Shown here: positions 24,912-32,885 of the stretch, piece by piece | Layout of the letters: each line of letters starts with the position of its first letter | Numbering within the stretch: the stretch's first letter is position 1 | Source of the DNA: Clostridia bacterium | GTDB taxonomy: Bacteria > Bacillota > Clostridia > Christensenellales > Borkfalkiaceae | Direction of reading: 5' to 3' | Length of the DNA stretch: 64,000 bases | NCBI GenBank assembly: GCA_017886575.1 | Contig: JAGHJP010000055.1 | Location: forward strand, 1 to 64,000 | The notes under the pieces: model-generated | Seen by the model: the letters and a program-made list of their open reading frames with translations, nothing else | What the model was told of the DNA's origin: nothing | Databases searched by the model: none | Program-made: the position numbers and the translations under genes

Positions 24912-26029
24912 TTAACTTTCCTGCAATCTCTTTGCAAAGTCCTTCATCATTTCGGAGATCTTGATCTGCTGCGGGCAGACCTTTTCGCAGCTGCGGCAGC
25001 CGATGCACGCGCCCGGCCACTTATCCTTGGGCAGAGCGCTGAGTGCCATGGGCGCGATGAACCCGCCGCCCGTAAAGCGGTGCTCGTTGTAGAGCTTGAT
25101 GAGTTCGGGAATGTCGAGATGGCGCGGGCAATGGCTCGTGCAATAGCGGCACGCCGTGCAGGGCAGGACGGAACCGCTGTACATGTCCTTCGCAAGCTGC
25201 AAAAGCGCGGCGCTCTCCTCCTTCATCAGCGGCTTATCCGCCTCAAAGGTATGGATATTGTCCTTGACCTGCGCAAAATCGGACATGCCCGAAAGGATGA
25301 CTTTGACATCGGGCAGCCCAAAAGGAAGCGGAACGCCCACGCGGGGATGCCTTCGTCGGGGCGCAGAGCCTTGAGCTTTGCCTCCTCTTCCGCCGAAAGA
25401 CGGGCGAGTTTGCCGCCCCGCAACGGTTCCATGACCCATACGGGGATGTTGTATTTTTTGAGCAATTCCACTTTGTTTTTGGCATTTTGGAAAGTCCAGT
25501 CGACATAGTTGATCTGCAGCTGGCAGAACTCCATATCCCTGCCGTATTTCTCCAAAAACCGCTCGATGACGGCATAACTGCCGTGCGCCGAAAAGCCGAG
25601 GTGACGGATGCGCCCGTTTTCCTTCTGCTTTTTGAGATATGAGAAGATGCCGTGGCTCTCGTCGAGGTAGGCGTCGATGTTCATTTCGCAGACATTGTGG
25701 AAGAGGTAGAAGTCGAAATGGTCGACGCCGCACTTTTTGAGTTGCGCCTCGAAGATCTCCTCCACTTTGTCGATGTTCGCCAGATCGTAACCCGGGAACT
25801 TGGTGGCAAGATAAAAACTGTCGCGCGGATAGGCGGACAAGATCTTGCCGACCGTCATTCGTCCGGCCGCCGTCGCATCGCCGGACGAAATGCCGCCGCC
25901 CGTAACGTCGCCGTGTACCGCATCGTCGCTCGTCATATTCTCCTCCTTTGCGGCACACCCCGCAAGAGTGCAGACAGACAAAAGCACGCAGAGCGCAAGG
26001 GTGAGGCACGCCGCCCGTTTGTTTTTCAC
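24912..26029 (-). pseudogene. Chimeric and frameshifted aldo/keto reductase with lipoprotein signal peptide
   Basis: The gene starts with a lipoprotein signal peptide (lipobox LAGC at about residues 22-25) and a Gly/Ser/Asp-rich linker, then joins an aldo/keto reductase at about residue 66 (YPRDSFYLATKFPGYD). The first 55-65 residues of the normal barrel, including the catalytic Asp and Tyr, are missing. Near 25316-25325 the frame shifts by one base in CCTTTTGGG; the remainder (GLPDVKVILSGMSDFAQV onward) continues in the next frame through two 4Fe-4S motifs (CTACRYCTSHCP, CIGCRSCEKVCP) to the stop at 24912. It looks like a deletion fusion of a lipoprotein gene with an AKR gene. A sequencing error could explain the frameshift but not the fusion. 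Confidence 0.75.
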
Positions 26030-26877
26030 TCTCTTCCCTCCCCGCGCCGCGCGATCGTCGTCGCGGCGGGGTCCACTTTATCGCTTTCGACGATGATCTC
26101 GCCGAAGTCGTCCGCGACGATCTTGCCCGAAACGGGATTTTTCACGCTGTCTACCCTGCCCAGGATATCCGCCCGCACGGAAGAATACTCGAACGCCAGC
26201 GTGGTGTTGAGCAGCCGGCAATTCTCCATGACGAGGTTCTCCGCGTAACACATGCCCTGCAAACTCTCCACCGTGCAGTTGACGAGTGTCAGGTTTTTGG
26301 CGTTCCAGCCGAGATATTCCCCGTAGATGTGCGAATCGTAAACGGTGACGTTCTCGCTGTTCCAGAAGGCGTCGCGGGTGAGCATCTTCGCGTTGCGGAT
26401 GACGACGTTTTTTGCGCCGTCGAAGGCGTAGTTGCCCGTCAGCGTGAAGCCGTCCGCCTCTATATCCTCGCTGTTCATGGCGAAGTAATCTCCGTTCGCC
26501 GTCACGTTCTCCATGCGGACCTGTCTGCAGCTCCAAAGGGTCTCCTGCGCCGATGAAAACGTGATGTTTTTCAGTTTGACGCCGCGGCAGCGGCGGAAGT
26601 TTTTGGGCGATTCTATGACGCAGTCCTCGAAAGCGATGTCGTCCGTATACCAAACGCCCGCCCGCGCCGTCGCAAACAGCGTGCAATTCCGCACGCTGAT
26701 GTTCCTGCCGTACCAGAGCGGATATTTCCATTCAAACAGGCAGTCGTGCAGGTCTATGTTTGCGCTCTCTTTCAGCGGCGACTCGCCGTCGGCAAACGTC
26801 GTGCCGTATATCTTCAGGTCACGCCCCTGAAAGAGCGCCCTCTCTCCCGTCAGGTATTCTTGTCTGAGTTCTTTCAT
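26026..26877 (-). CDS. DUF3737 family protein, right-handed beta-helix
   Basis: A 283-residue soluble protein matching DUF3737. Short repeats of the type (I/V)xxCxFxxx build a parallel beta-helix, e.g. IDLHDCLFEWKYPLWYGRN, ISVRNCTLFATARAGVWY and VTVYDSHIYGEYLGWNAKN. The Trp-Tyr-Gly and WNSEN turns are family hallmarks. No enzyme activity is established, though the fold is typical of carbohydrate-binding or processing proteins. The stop overlaps the start of the chimeric gene by 4 bp. There are 112 bp between it and the upstream dehydrogenase stop, with nothing recognisable. Confidence 0.85.
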   Translation of the reverse strand: MKELRQEYLTGERALFQGRDLKIYGTTFADGESPLKESANIDLHDCLFEWKYPLWYGRNISVRNCTLFATARAGVWYTDDIAFEDCVIESPKNFRRCRGVKLKNITFSSAQETLWSCRQVRMENVTANGDYFAMNSEDIEADGFTLTGNYAFDGAKNVVIRNAKMLTRDAFWNSENVTVYDSHIYGEYLGWNAKNLTLVNCTVESLQGMCYAENLVMENCRLLNTTLAFEYSSVRADILGRVDSVKNPVSGKIVADDFGEIIVESDKVDPAATTIARRGEGRE

Positions 26878-26989
26878 GCGTTTTTTCCTTCTTTGTCCCG
26901 CCGATTACATTTCCTTCTCTCTGTCCGTACTTTCGCGTCGCATGCCGCGCAAAAAAGGAAAACGATGCAACGGAAACGGCGTCGGGCGG

Positions 26990-28159
26990 TCAGAAACTTT
27001 CTTTGAAGATCGCGCGGATCTCGTCCTTGGTCAATTCCTTGTAGCCGCCGTTCATGATGAGCGTCGAATTGACGAGGTCGTCCAGCATGCCCTCGTTGGC
27101 ACCGAGGTCGGTGATGTTCATGACCAGGCCGAGTTTCCGCATCCATTTTTCCATCGCCTGCAAACCCTCTTTGGCGATCTCCTCGTCCGTCAAGCCCTTG
27201 GGGGACACGTTCCAGACGTTGAGCGCGAAGCGCTTGAATTTGGCCAGCCCGTAAGGCAGGATAAAGCGGTAATACGGCATGGAAACGGCGGCGAGCGTCA
27301 TGCCGTGGGTGGCGTTCGTGATGGCGCCGACCGCCTGGCCGAGCATGTGCACTTCCCAATCGGTGGTCTTGCCCTTCGCCACGAACGTGTTGAGCGCCCA
27401 GGTCGCCGTCCACATGATGTTGCTCCGCGCCTCGTAGTTTTCGGGATCGTCCAAAGCGACGAGGGAACTGTGCACGAGCGAACGCATCATGCCTTCCATG
27501 ATATAGTCCGAAGTGCTGTCGTCCGTCCCCGAAAAATACTGCTCGCAGATATGGTTGAAAATGTCATAGATGCCGGAAACCATCTGGTACTTGGGGAGCG
27601 TATAGGTGAATTCGGGGTTGAGCACGGAGAATTTGGGGAAGACGTTTTCGCCGAAGACGTGCCCGATCTTGAGTTTCTGCGCGTGATTGGTGATGACCGA
27701 ACCGCCGTTCATCTCGCTCCCCGTGCCGACCATCGTCAGCACGCAGCCGACGGGCACGATCGCGCAGGATGGTTCCTCGAAGCGGAGGAAGTATTTGTCC
27801 CAAGGGTCCTCGTCGCAATGCACGGACACGGACACCGCCTTGGCATAGGCGCAGACCGAACCGCCGCCGACGGCGAGGATAAGGTCGGCTTTCGCCTTCC
27901 GCGCGCGCTCCACGCCCTCGTAGAGCTTTTCCACCGTGGGATTGGGCATGACGCCCCCCGCGTCCTCGAAGATCTCCTTGCCGCAGTCTTTCAAGGCCGC
28001 CACGACCTGATCGTAAATGCCGTTCCTCTTGATCGAACCGCCGCCGTACACGAGCAGGATGTTCTTGCCGTATTTGGGCAATTCTTCGCGCAGACCCTGC
28101 ATGGCGTCTGTGCCGAAATAAATTTTGGTCGGATTGCAATATGTGAAGTTTCCTAACAT
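26990..28159 (-). CDS. Iron-containing alcohol dehydrogenase, butanol dehydrogenase-like
   Basis: A 389-residue group III dehydrogenase of the BdhA/YqhD subgroup. The N-terminus MLGNFTYCNPTKIYFG is diagnostic of that subgroup. The cofactor motif is LAVGGGSVCAYAKAV, followed by TMVGTGSEMNGGSVITN; metal ligands are expected in IFNHICEQYF and ATHGMTLAAVS. It should reduce aldehydes (e.g. butyraldehyde) with NAD(P)H. It follows the sugar acetyltransferase by 57 bp. It is different from the other Fe-ADH at 19576, so the window carries two unrelated aldehyde-reducing units. Confidence 0.93.
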   Translation of the reverse strand: MLGNFTYCNPTKIYFGTDAMQGLREELPKYGKNILLVYGGGSIKRNGIYDQVVAALKDCGKEIFEDAGGVMPNPTVEKLYEGVERARKAKADLILAVGGGSVCAYAKAVSVSVHCDEDPWDKYFLRFEEPSCAIVPVGCVLTMVGTGSEMNGGSVITNHAQKLKIGHVFGENVFPKFSVLNPEFTYTLPKYQMVSGIYDIFNHICEQYFSGTDDSTSDYIMEGMMRSLVHSSLVALDDPENYEARSNIMWTATWALNTFVAKGKTTDWEVHMLGQAVGAITNATHGMTLAAVSMPYYRFILPYGLAKFKRFALNVWNVSPKGLTDEEIAKEGLQAMEKWMRKLGLVMNITDLGANEGMLDDLVNSTLIMNGGYKELTKDEIRAIFKESF

Positions 28160-28216
28160 GGTGTTCTTCTCCTTTTCTGTCCTTATTTTTTGATTTTATC
28201 CATTCATCGTCCGTTT

Positions 28217-28783
28217 TCAGCCGATATATTTGATGAGTTTTGCGGGCACGCCGCCCACGACGGCGTTTGCGGGCACATCCTTCGTCACAACCGCCCCCGC
28301 GGCGACGACGGCGTTGTCCCCGATCGTCACGCCGGGCAGCACGGCGACGTGCGCGCCGATCCATACGTTTTTGCCGATCTTAACGGGCGCGGGGATCATG
28401 CTTGCCCGCCTTTCGGGCGCCGGGTCGTGGTTGAGTGTCGCCAGCACCACCTGATGCCCGATGAGACAGCCGTCCCCGATCTCGATGCCGCCCTGGTCCT
28501 GAAAACAGCATCCCGAATTGATGAATACGTTTTTACCCAGCCGGATGTTCTTCCCGAAATCGGTATAAAACGGCGGGAATAGCCTGAATCCTTCGTCCAC
28601 ATCTCCGCCGGTGAGTTCGGAAAAGAGCGCCCGCAGCTCCGCGGGCGTGTGATACGTCCCGTTGATCCGGGCGGTGATCTTCTGCGCCTCGTCCGCCGCT
28701 TCATTCATGAACCGCTGCAATGCGCCGTCGGCGGAAAGGTATCCTCCCCGCGCGGTCAGCGCCTTGTATTCCTCGATGTCCAT
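28217..28783 (-). CDS. Sugar O-acetyltransferase, maltose/galactoside acetyltransferase type
   Basis: A 188-residue LbH-fold acetyltransferase transferring acetyl from acetyl-CoA to sugars. An N-terminal Mac domain ([20 protein letters not shown]) precedes hexapeptide repeats such as [19 protein letters not shown], which contains the catalytic His region, and [21 protein letters not shown]. The ATG at 28783 is chosen because a strong GGAGGAGGGG lies just upstream and the Mac domain starts there. It is the first gene behind a good promoter and may share a transcript with the downstream alcohol dehydrogenase. Confidence 0.92.
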   Translation of the reverse strand: MDIEEYKALTARGGYLSADGALQRFMNEAADEAQKITARINGTYHTPAELRALFSELTGGDVDEGFRLFPPFYTDFGKNIRLGKNVFINSGCCFQDQGGIEIGDGCLIGHQVVLATLNHDPAPERRASMIPAPVKIGKNVWIGAHVAVLPGVTIGDNAVVAAGAVVTKDVPANAVVGGVPAKLIKYIG

Positions 28784-28828
28784 CGGCAAGCCCCTCCTCC
28801 CTCTTTGTTTTTTCGACCTTACACGGCC

Positions 28829-28858
28829 ATTATAAAACAAACGGAGATATTATGTCAA
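28829..28858 (-). promoter_or_regulatory. Promoter of the sugar acetyltransferase gene
   Basis: Minus strand TTGACA (28853-28858), 18-bp spacer, TATAAT (28829-28834). Both boxes are perfect. The -35 overlaps a half-site (ATTATGTC on the plus strand) similar to the palindromic repeat, perhaps by chance. Confidence 0.8.
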
Positions 28859-28944
28859 ATACTTATATTGCATATATTTTCATAGTTTTGAGCTATGGTT
28901 TTTTCGCAACGGTACGGCATACGGCGCACGGCGCACGGCGCACG

Positions 28945-29589
28945 TCAAAACAGTTGCCTTCGCAACATTTCCAATTCATCTGCATAAATACAGTGGCGGA
29001 AAGAATTGTTTTTTACCCCTTCTTCGACGGCGCCGAAGGAAAACCACCGCACGCATTCCGCTTCTTCGGGATCGACGGAAAAATCGGCCTCTTCCTTATC
29101 GCAGGAAAGCAGATAGACTTCGCTGACCTGATCGTCGATGAAGGGGCGCCCGTCTTTTTCGCCCCGGTAACAAAAGACGCGCCTGCCGCAGTAAATCAGG
29201 TCTTTTTCCTCCGCGCGGACGCCCAATTCCTCTTCCGTCTCGCGCAGGGCGCATTCGAGCGGTCCTTCCCCCGCGGCAAGGTGTCCTGCGGCGGATATGT
29301 CGTAACACCCGGGATAATCTTTACGCGCGGCGCGCTTTTGCAGCAGGAGAAAGACTTCGCCGCCTTTTTTGCGGAAGAGCCAGACATGCGCCGTGCGGTG
29401 ACGGACGCCCGCCGCATGCGCCTCCGCCCGGCCGACCGTTTCGCCCGTCGGAACGCCGTTTTCGTCCACGACGTCCAAAAATTCCTCGCCGTTGAGGGCG
29501 CCGAGCATTTCGGAAAGACCGTCCTCCCCGATGTCCTCCCGCATGGAGGCAAGTTTTCCGTATGCAAGTTTGTCGTGATGTATGGTCAT
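28945..29589 (-). CDS. Nudix hydrolase
   Basis: A 214-residue protein with a Nudix domain in its C-terminal two thirds. The Nudix box GHLAAGEGPLECALRETEEELGV is present in full form (Gly-x5-Glu-x7-Arg-Glu-x2-Glu-Glu), binding the metal that cleaves a nucleoside diphosphate-X bond. The section FLDVVDENGVPTGETVGRAEAHA before it is typical of the isopentenyl-diphosphate isomerase-like/YfcD subgroup. The first 35 residues (MTIHHDKLAYGKLASMREDIG) are an extra helical segment of unclear origin. The substrate is not predictable. Confidence 0.9.
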   Translation of the reverse strand: MTIHHDKLAYGKLASMREDIGEDGLSEMLGALNGEEFLDVVDENGVPTGETVGRAEAHAAGVRHRTAHVWLFRKKGGEVFLLLQKRAARKDYPGCYDISAAGHLAAGEGPLECALRETEEELGVRAEEKDLIYCGRRVFCYRGEKDGRPFIDDQVSEVYLLSCDKEEADFSVDPEEAECVRWFSFGAVEEGVKNNSFRHCIYADELEMLRRQLF

Positions 29590-29806
29590 GTTTTCATCTC
29601 CCGCATTTTATAATATTTTTTTCATTGCCCGCCGCAATTTTCTGCACCCGAGGGATAACGGCTGCCCGGACTTCAATCGAAACAAAAAATCGGATTCCGT
29701 GCAAATCCGCGCGATCGGCCGAATGATATGTTTCCGCCCGGAAACAACGACAATGTATACGATCGGCATTTTTTATTCGTATTCCCGATTTTCAAAACTT
29801 CCGTAT

Positions 29807-30340
29807 TCAGTGAGCCGTTTCGTTTTTGGGAATAATCAATTTTGATATATCCGCACCCTCCATTTTGAGCAAGGCAAATTTTTTATCGATGCCGCCCGCG
29901 TAACCCGTGATGTTTCCGTCCGAACCGACAACGCGGTGACAGGGTATAATGAGCGATATGGAATTATGCCCGACGGCTCCGCCGACTGCCTGTGCGGAAA
30001 CCTGTTTGCCCGTTTCCGCGGCAATCTGCTTTGCGATTTGTCCGTAAGTTGCAACCTGGCCGAAAGGTATTTCGAGTATAATTTCCCAAATCCGTTTTCG
30101 GAACAACGATATACCTTTCATAGAGAGAGGAGGCGTAAAATCGGGCGCCTTCCCGAAGAAGTAAACGTCCAACCATTTTATTGTCTGCTCAAAAATGCGG
30201 AGTTGTTTTTTTGTGTGTTCCGCGGGCAGATTGCCGCCAAAATATTTTTGTCCGTCAAACCAAAGCCCCGTAAGATCTTGACCGTCGCTTGCAAGCGTGA
30301 TATCGCCGAGAGGCGAAAGATAGTTAAAAGTATAATACAT
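29807..30340 (-). CDS. ogt: Methylated-DNA--[protein]-cysteine S-methyltransferase
   Basis: A 177-residue suicidal DNA repair protein that removes methyl groups from O6-methylguanine. The active-site motif PCHRVVGSDGNITGYAGG carries the acceptor Cys, and the helix-turn-helix region reads GQVATYGQIAKQIAAETG. The N-terminal domain is degenerate, as usual. Codon use is more AT-rich than that of most neighbours, as it is in the fic gene next to it, hinting at a different history for these two genes. The 217-bp spacer between this gene and the Nudix gene holds no recognisable gene. Confidence 0.94.
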   Translation of the reverse strand: MYYTFNYLSPLGDITLASDGQDLTGLWFDGQKYFGGNLPAEHTKKQLRIFEQTIKWLDVYFFGKAPDFTPPLSMKGISLFRKRIWEIILEIPFGQVATYGQIAKQIAAETGKQVSAQAVGGAVGHNSISLIIPCHRVVGSDGNITGYAGGIDKKFALLKMEGADISKLIIPKNETAH

Positions 30341-30456
30341 TTTTATCCCCGGAAAACTTATTTTGCTCTTTGCCGCGCCGCCGGCCGTGCCCCATCAATG
30401 CCGCCGGAATTTCCCGCAGCCGTCCTTAAGAAAAAGGAGTTTTCTCTTTCCTCTTC

Positions 30457-31347
30457 TCAATATCTTATCCTGAAATAATCCAGATACTTCTTAAAATCCT
30501 CCTGCGCGGCAAGGCATGTATCCCGTAAATATCCGCGCTCACCCGGCCATTCCTTTAATCCCCGATAATAAAAAACTTTGAGCTCTTCATCAATGATAAA
30601 CGGGACAATATTGCATCTCAGACACTCCTTGAACAGCAGCAACCTGCCGATCCTCCCGTTGCCGTCCTGAAAGGGATGGATACACTCAAACCGATAGTGG
30701 AAATCCAGGAGATCGTCCAATGTTTTTTCCACTATCGCGTTATAGCCGGAGAGCAACTCTTTCATCTTATCGGCTACTTCTTCGGGCGACGCCGTATACA
30801 TGTCCCCCACGGTATTCGGCAGCCGCTTGTATGCCCCGACGGCAAACCATTCCTGCCGTGCGTCCGTCGTGCCGCTCTTCAATGTCCGATGCAATTCTTT
30901 GATGAATGTTTCCGATATCGGTTTTCCGGCATTTTCAATGACGAGATCGATGCACTTGAAGTGATTGACCGTTTCCACAATATCGTCAACCTTCACCGCG
31001 CCCTTATCCATGCCGATCGTATTCGTTTCAAAAATATAACGCGTCTGATCGTGTGTGAGCCTGTTGCCTTCGAGATGATTGGAATTGTAGGTCAACTCTA
31101 TCTGAATTTTATGATATATGCCCCCTGAAAGTTTTACCTTCTTTTCCGCTCTCAAAATTTCCGGCAATGTAGCGGGCACGGCTATTTTTTTATTCGCCCT
31201 TTCGGGCTTCACGGCATCATCGGGAATATTCCAGGTTTTTCCCGTTAAAAACGCACCTTCTATTTTTCCCTGTGCGCAATAATTTCGCACGCTGCGCTCC
31301 GATATCCTCCATTTCTTTGCCGTTTCCGCAACCGATAAATATTTCAT
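30457..31347 (-). CDS. Fic domain protein with N-terminal DNA-binding domain
   Basis: A 296-residue protein. Residues 1-55 form a MerR/excisionase-like helix-turn-helix (YLSVAETAKKWRISERSVRNYC). The Fic core has the intact catalytic motif HPFQDGNGRIGR near residue 224, which transfers AMP or another nucleotide to a protein hydroxyl. An inhibitory-helix motif of the (S/T)-x3-E-(G/N) type, SNHLEG, is at about residue 93, so the protein is a self-inhibited class II-like Fic. The promoter lies within a perfect palindrome, suggesting autoregulation through the HTH. The gene is AT-richer than the surroundings. Confidence 0.92.
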   Translation of the reverse strand: MKYLSVAETAKKWRISERSVRNYCAQGKIEGAFLTGKTWNIPDDAVKPERANKKIAVPATLPEILRAEKKVKLSGGIYHKIQIELTYNSNHLEGNRLTHDQTRYIFETNTIGMDKGAVKVDDIVETVNHFKCIDLVIENAGKPISETFIKELHRTLKSGTTDARQEWFAVGAYKRLPNTVGDMYTASPEEVADKMKELLSGYNAIVEKTLDDLLDFHYRFECIHPFQDGNGRIGRLLLFKECLRCNIVPFIIDEELKVFYYRGLKEWPGERGYLRDTCLAAQEDFKKYLDYFRIRY

Positions 31348-31360
31348 TCAATAATCACCT

Positions 31361-31395
31361 CGATAATATTATAATATATTATCGGCAAAAAGCAA
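31361..31395 (-). promoter_or_regulatory. Promoter and putative operator of the fic gene
   Basis: Minus strand TTGCTT (31390-31395), 16-bp spacer, TATAAT (31368-31373). The -10 is centred in a 24-bp inverted repeat (31361-31384) with perfect 9-bp arms CGATAATAT/ATATTATCG. Further CGATAT-like elements lie up to about 31440. Occupation of the palindrome would block the promoter. Confidence 0.7.
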
Positions 31396-31561
31396 AACTA
31401 TATCGACATGATTTTAATGATTTTTGCCGATATCGGAATATACCGACCTGCAAAAATCTTTTTCAAACTTAGCGGCATGAGGCGTTGCAGGCAAAAATGT
31501 TCCCCAAAACGTTCCCCAAAACGGCGAATAAAACATGCAATCGAAGGTCAAAAAACACGAA

Positions 31562-31605
31562 AAAAGCGGGTTTTTAAGCCGTTTTTGACCTAAAAACCCG
31601 CTTTT
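31562..31605 (-). terminator. Terminator of tRNA-Leu
   Basis: A perfect 15-bp stem (arms 31591-31605 and 31562-31576) with a 14-nt loop, beginning one base after the CCA end and followed by TTTTTTCG on the minus strand. Confidence 0.85.
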
Positions 31606-31606
31606 C

Positions 31607-31690
31607 TGGTGCGAGAGATGGGACTCGAACCCACACGGAAAATCCATACGCACCTCAAACGTATGCGTCTGCCAGTTTCGCCACCCTCGC
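31607..31690 (-). tRNA. tRNA-Leu (anticodon GAG)
   Basis: A type II tRNA on the minus strand: acceptor GCGAGGG/CTCTCGC (one G-U pair), D-arm with TGGCGAAACTGGCAGACGC, anticodon loop TTGAGGT (anticodon GAG), a long variable arm, T-loop TTCGAGT and an encoded CCA end. It reads CUC/CUU leucine codons. It has its own promoter and terminator. Confidence 0.93.
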
Positions 31691-31709
31691 GTGCGTTACA
31701 GCGTTTATT

Positions 31710-31738
31710 ATCATAACTTATTTACCCTCATTTGTCAA
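31710..31738 (-). promoter_or_regulatory. Promoter of tRNA-Leu
   Basis: Minus strand TTGACA (31733-31738), 17-bp spacer, TATGAT (31710-31715). The -35 overlaps the 3' end of the lytic transglycosylase gene. Confidence 0.85.
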
Positions 31739-32257
31739 GTAAATTTTCTTATAATTCGAATAATATTTTTCTATTTTTTTTACGTACCGCGCCGTTTCGG
31801 TATACGGTATGCCCGTCAGGCGGACGCCGTCGGGCGAAAGATCGGGGTTTACCAGCCAGAGGCGCACCGTCCCCTCACCCGCATTGTACGCCGCCAGCAT
31901 CGCGGTCAGATCGGGAAACCGTTCTTCCAGGTAACGGATGTACAGGCACCCGATGCGGATATTGTCCTGCGGATCGTATAAATCGTAACTTTCTATCTCG
32001 TTTCTCTCTGCGACGAACGCCGCCGTCGACGGCAATATCTGCATGAGCCCGCACGCGCCGACGTTGCTCGTGGCGTCGGCGCGAAAGCCGCTCTCCGCTT
32101 TGATGAGTGAAAGCACGAGCCGCCAATCGTCGTAATACCGCAACGTTTCCTCTCTGTAAGTTGTGGGATAGGCGCGGAGCACCGCCGCGCCGCCGAGCGT
32201 GCCGAGCGCAAAGAGAAGCGCCAATGCCGCCGCAAAGCTAACCAAGAATTTCTTCAA
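31718..32257 (-). CDS. Membrane-anchored lytic transglycosylase (SLT domain)
   Basis: A 179-residue protein with an N-terminal hydrophobic anchor (FLVSFAAALALLFALGTLGG) and a Slt70-type goose-lysozyme-like domain. The catalytic Glu is in LIKAESGFRADATSNVGACGLMQILPST, and the AYNAGEGTV motif follows. It cleaves peptidoglycan glycan strands to anhydro-muropeptides outside the membrane. (Motifs listed are residues about 54-81 and 133-141.) Its start overlaps coaE by 20 bp, so it belongs to the polA-coaE transcript. An accessory role in sporulation or growth-related wall turnover is possible. Confidence 0.9.
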   Translation of the reverse strand: MKKFLVSFAAALALLFALGTLGGAAVLRAYPTTYREETLRYYDDWRLVLSLIKAESGFRADATSNVGACGLMQILPSTAAFVAERNEIESYDLYDPQDNIRIGCLYIRYLEERFPDLTAMLAAYNAGEGTVRLWLVNPDLSPDGVRLTGIPYTETARYVKKIEKYYSNYKKIYLTNEGK

Positions 32258-32864
32258 CCGCCGAAGCCACCTTATGCCGCAGGGACGACAGGTCCCCGTC
32301 GTTATATATAACAGTATGCCCCTCTCGGATGATTTTTTCGTAATCCGCTTGATTTTTCATGCGGAGCAGGATCTCCTCCTCCGAAAGCCCGTCCCGCGCG
32401 CGGACGGCGTCTATCCGTTCCCGCTGCGGACGGTATACGACGATCACGCCGTCGAAATCCCCCTGCCTGCCGCTTTCGAAGAGGAGAGGCACTTCGGCAA
32501 ACGCCACGGGATATGCCGCCATGCGCTCGTACAACCGGCGCATGATCGCGGGATGGGAAAGCGCGTTGAGTTTTGCGAGCGCGGCGCCGTCGCGGAATAC
32601 GACGGCGGAAAGTTTCTTCCGGTCCAGGACGCCGCCCGCCGTCACGCCGGGGAAAATTTTTTCCAGCGCGCCGAGATAGACGGGGTCTGTCTGCATCTCT
32701 CGATAGATCCCGTCGCAGGAAAAGACGGGATAGCCCTTCTCCCGCAAGATCGAACAAACCATGGACTTGCCGCTGCCGATGCCGCCCGTGACGGCAATTT
32801 TTTTTCCGTTTTTTTCCTTCCGCAAAGGCATTCCCGCCCCTGTCTTTTCGTCCGTTTTTTCCAT
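32238..32864 (-). CDS. coaE: Dephospho-CoA kinase
   Basis: A 208-residue kinase phosphorylating the 3'-OH of dephospho-CoA in the last step of CoA synthesis. The P-loop is VTGGIGSGKSMVCSIL and the conserved HPAIMRRLYERM and VPLLFESG segments follow. The ATG at 32864 is preferred because AGGG lies 7 nt upstream; a start five codons earlier would overlap the region just after the polA stop and lacks a ribosome binding site. The first 20 residues are variable. The polA-coaE neighbourhood is common in Bacillota. Confidence 0.94.
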   Translation of the reverse strand: MEKTDEKTGAGMPLRKEKNGKKIAVTGGIGSGKSMVCSILREKGYPVFSCDGIYREMQTDPVYLGALEKIFPGVTAGGVLDRKKLSAVVFRDGAALAKLNALSHPAIMRRLYERMAAYPVAFAEVPLLFESGRQGDFDGVIVVYRPQRERIDAVRARDGLSEEEILLRMKNQADYEKIIREGHTVIYNDGDLSSLRHKVASAVEEILG

Positions 32865-32885
32865 AAATATGCCCTGCACGCTGCG

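Noticed and set aside
28217-28840. Longer form of the sugar acetyltransferase starting at 28840
   Set aside because: The extra 19 residues are Arg/Lys-rich leader-like sequence overlapping the promoter -10 region; the ATG at 28783 has the strong ribosome binding site.
31485-31525. Two direct copies of GTTCCCCAAAAC near tRNA-Leu, considered as a CRISPR-like or attachment repeat
   Set aside because: Only two adjacent copies without spacer; too little to call an array or att site.
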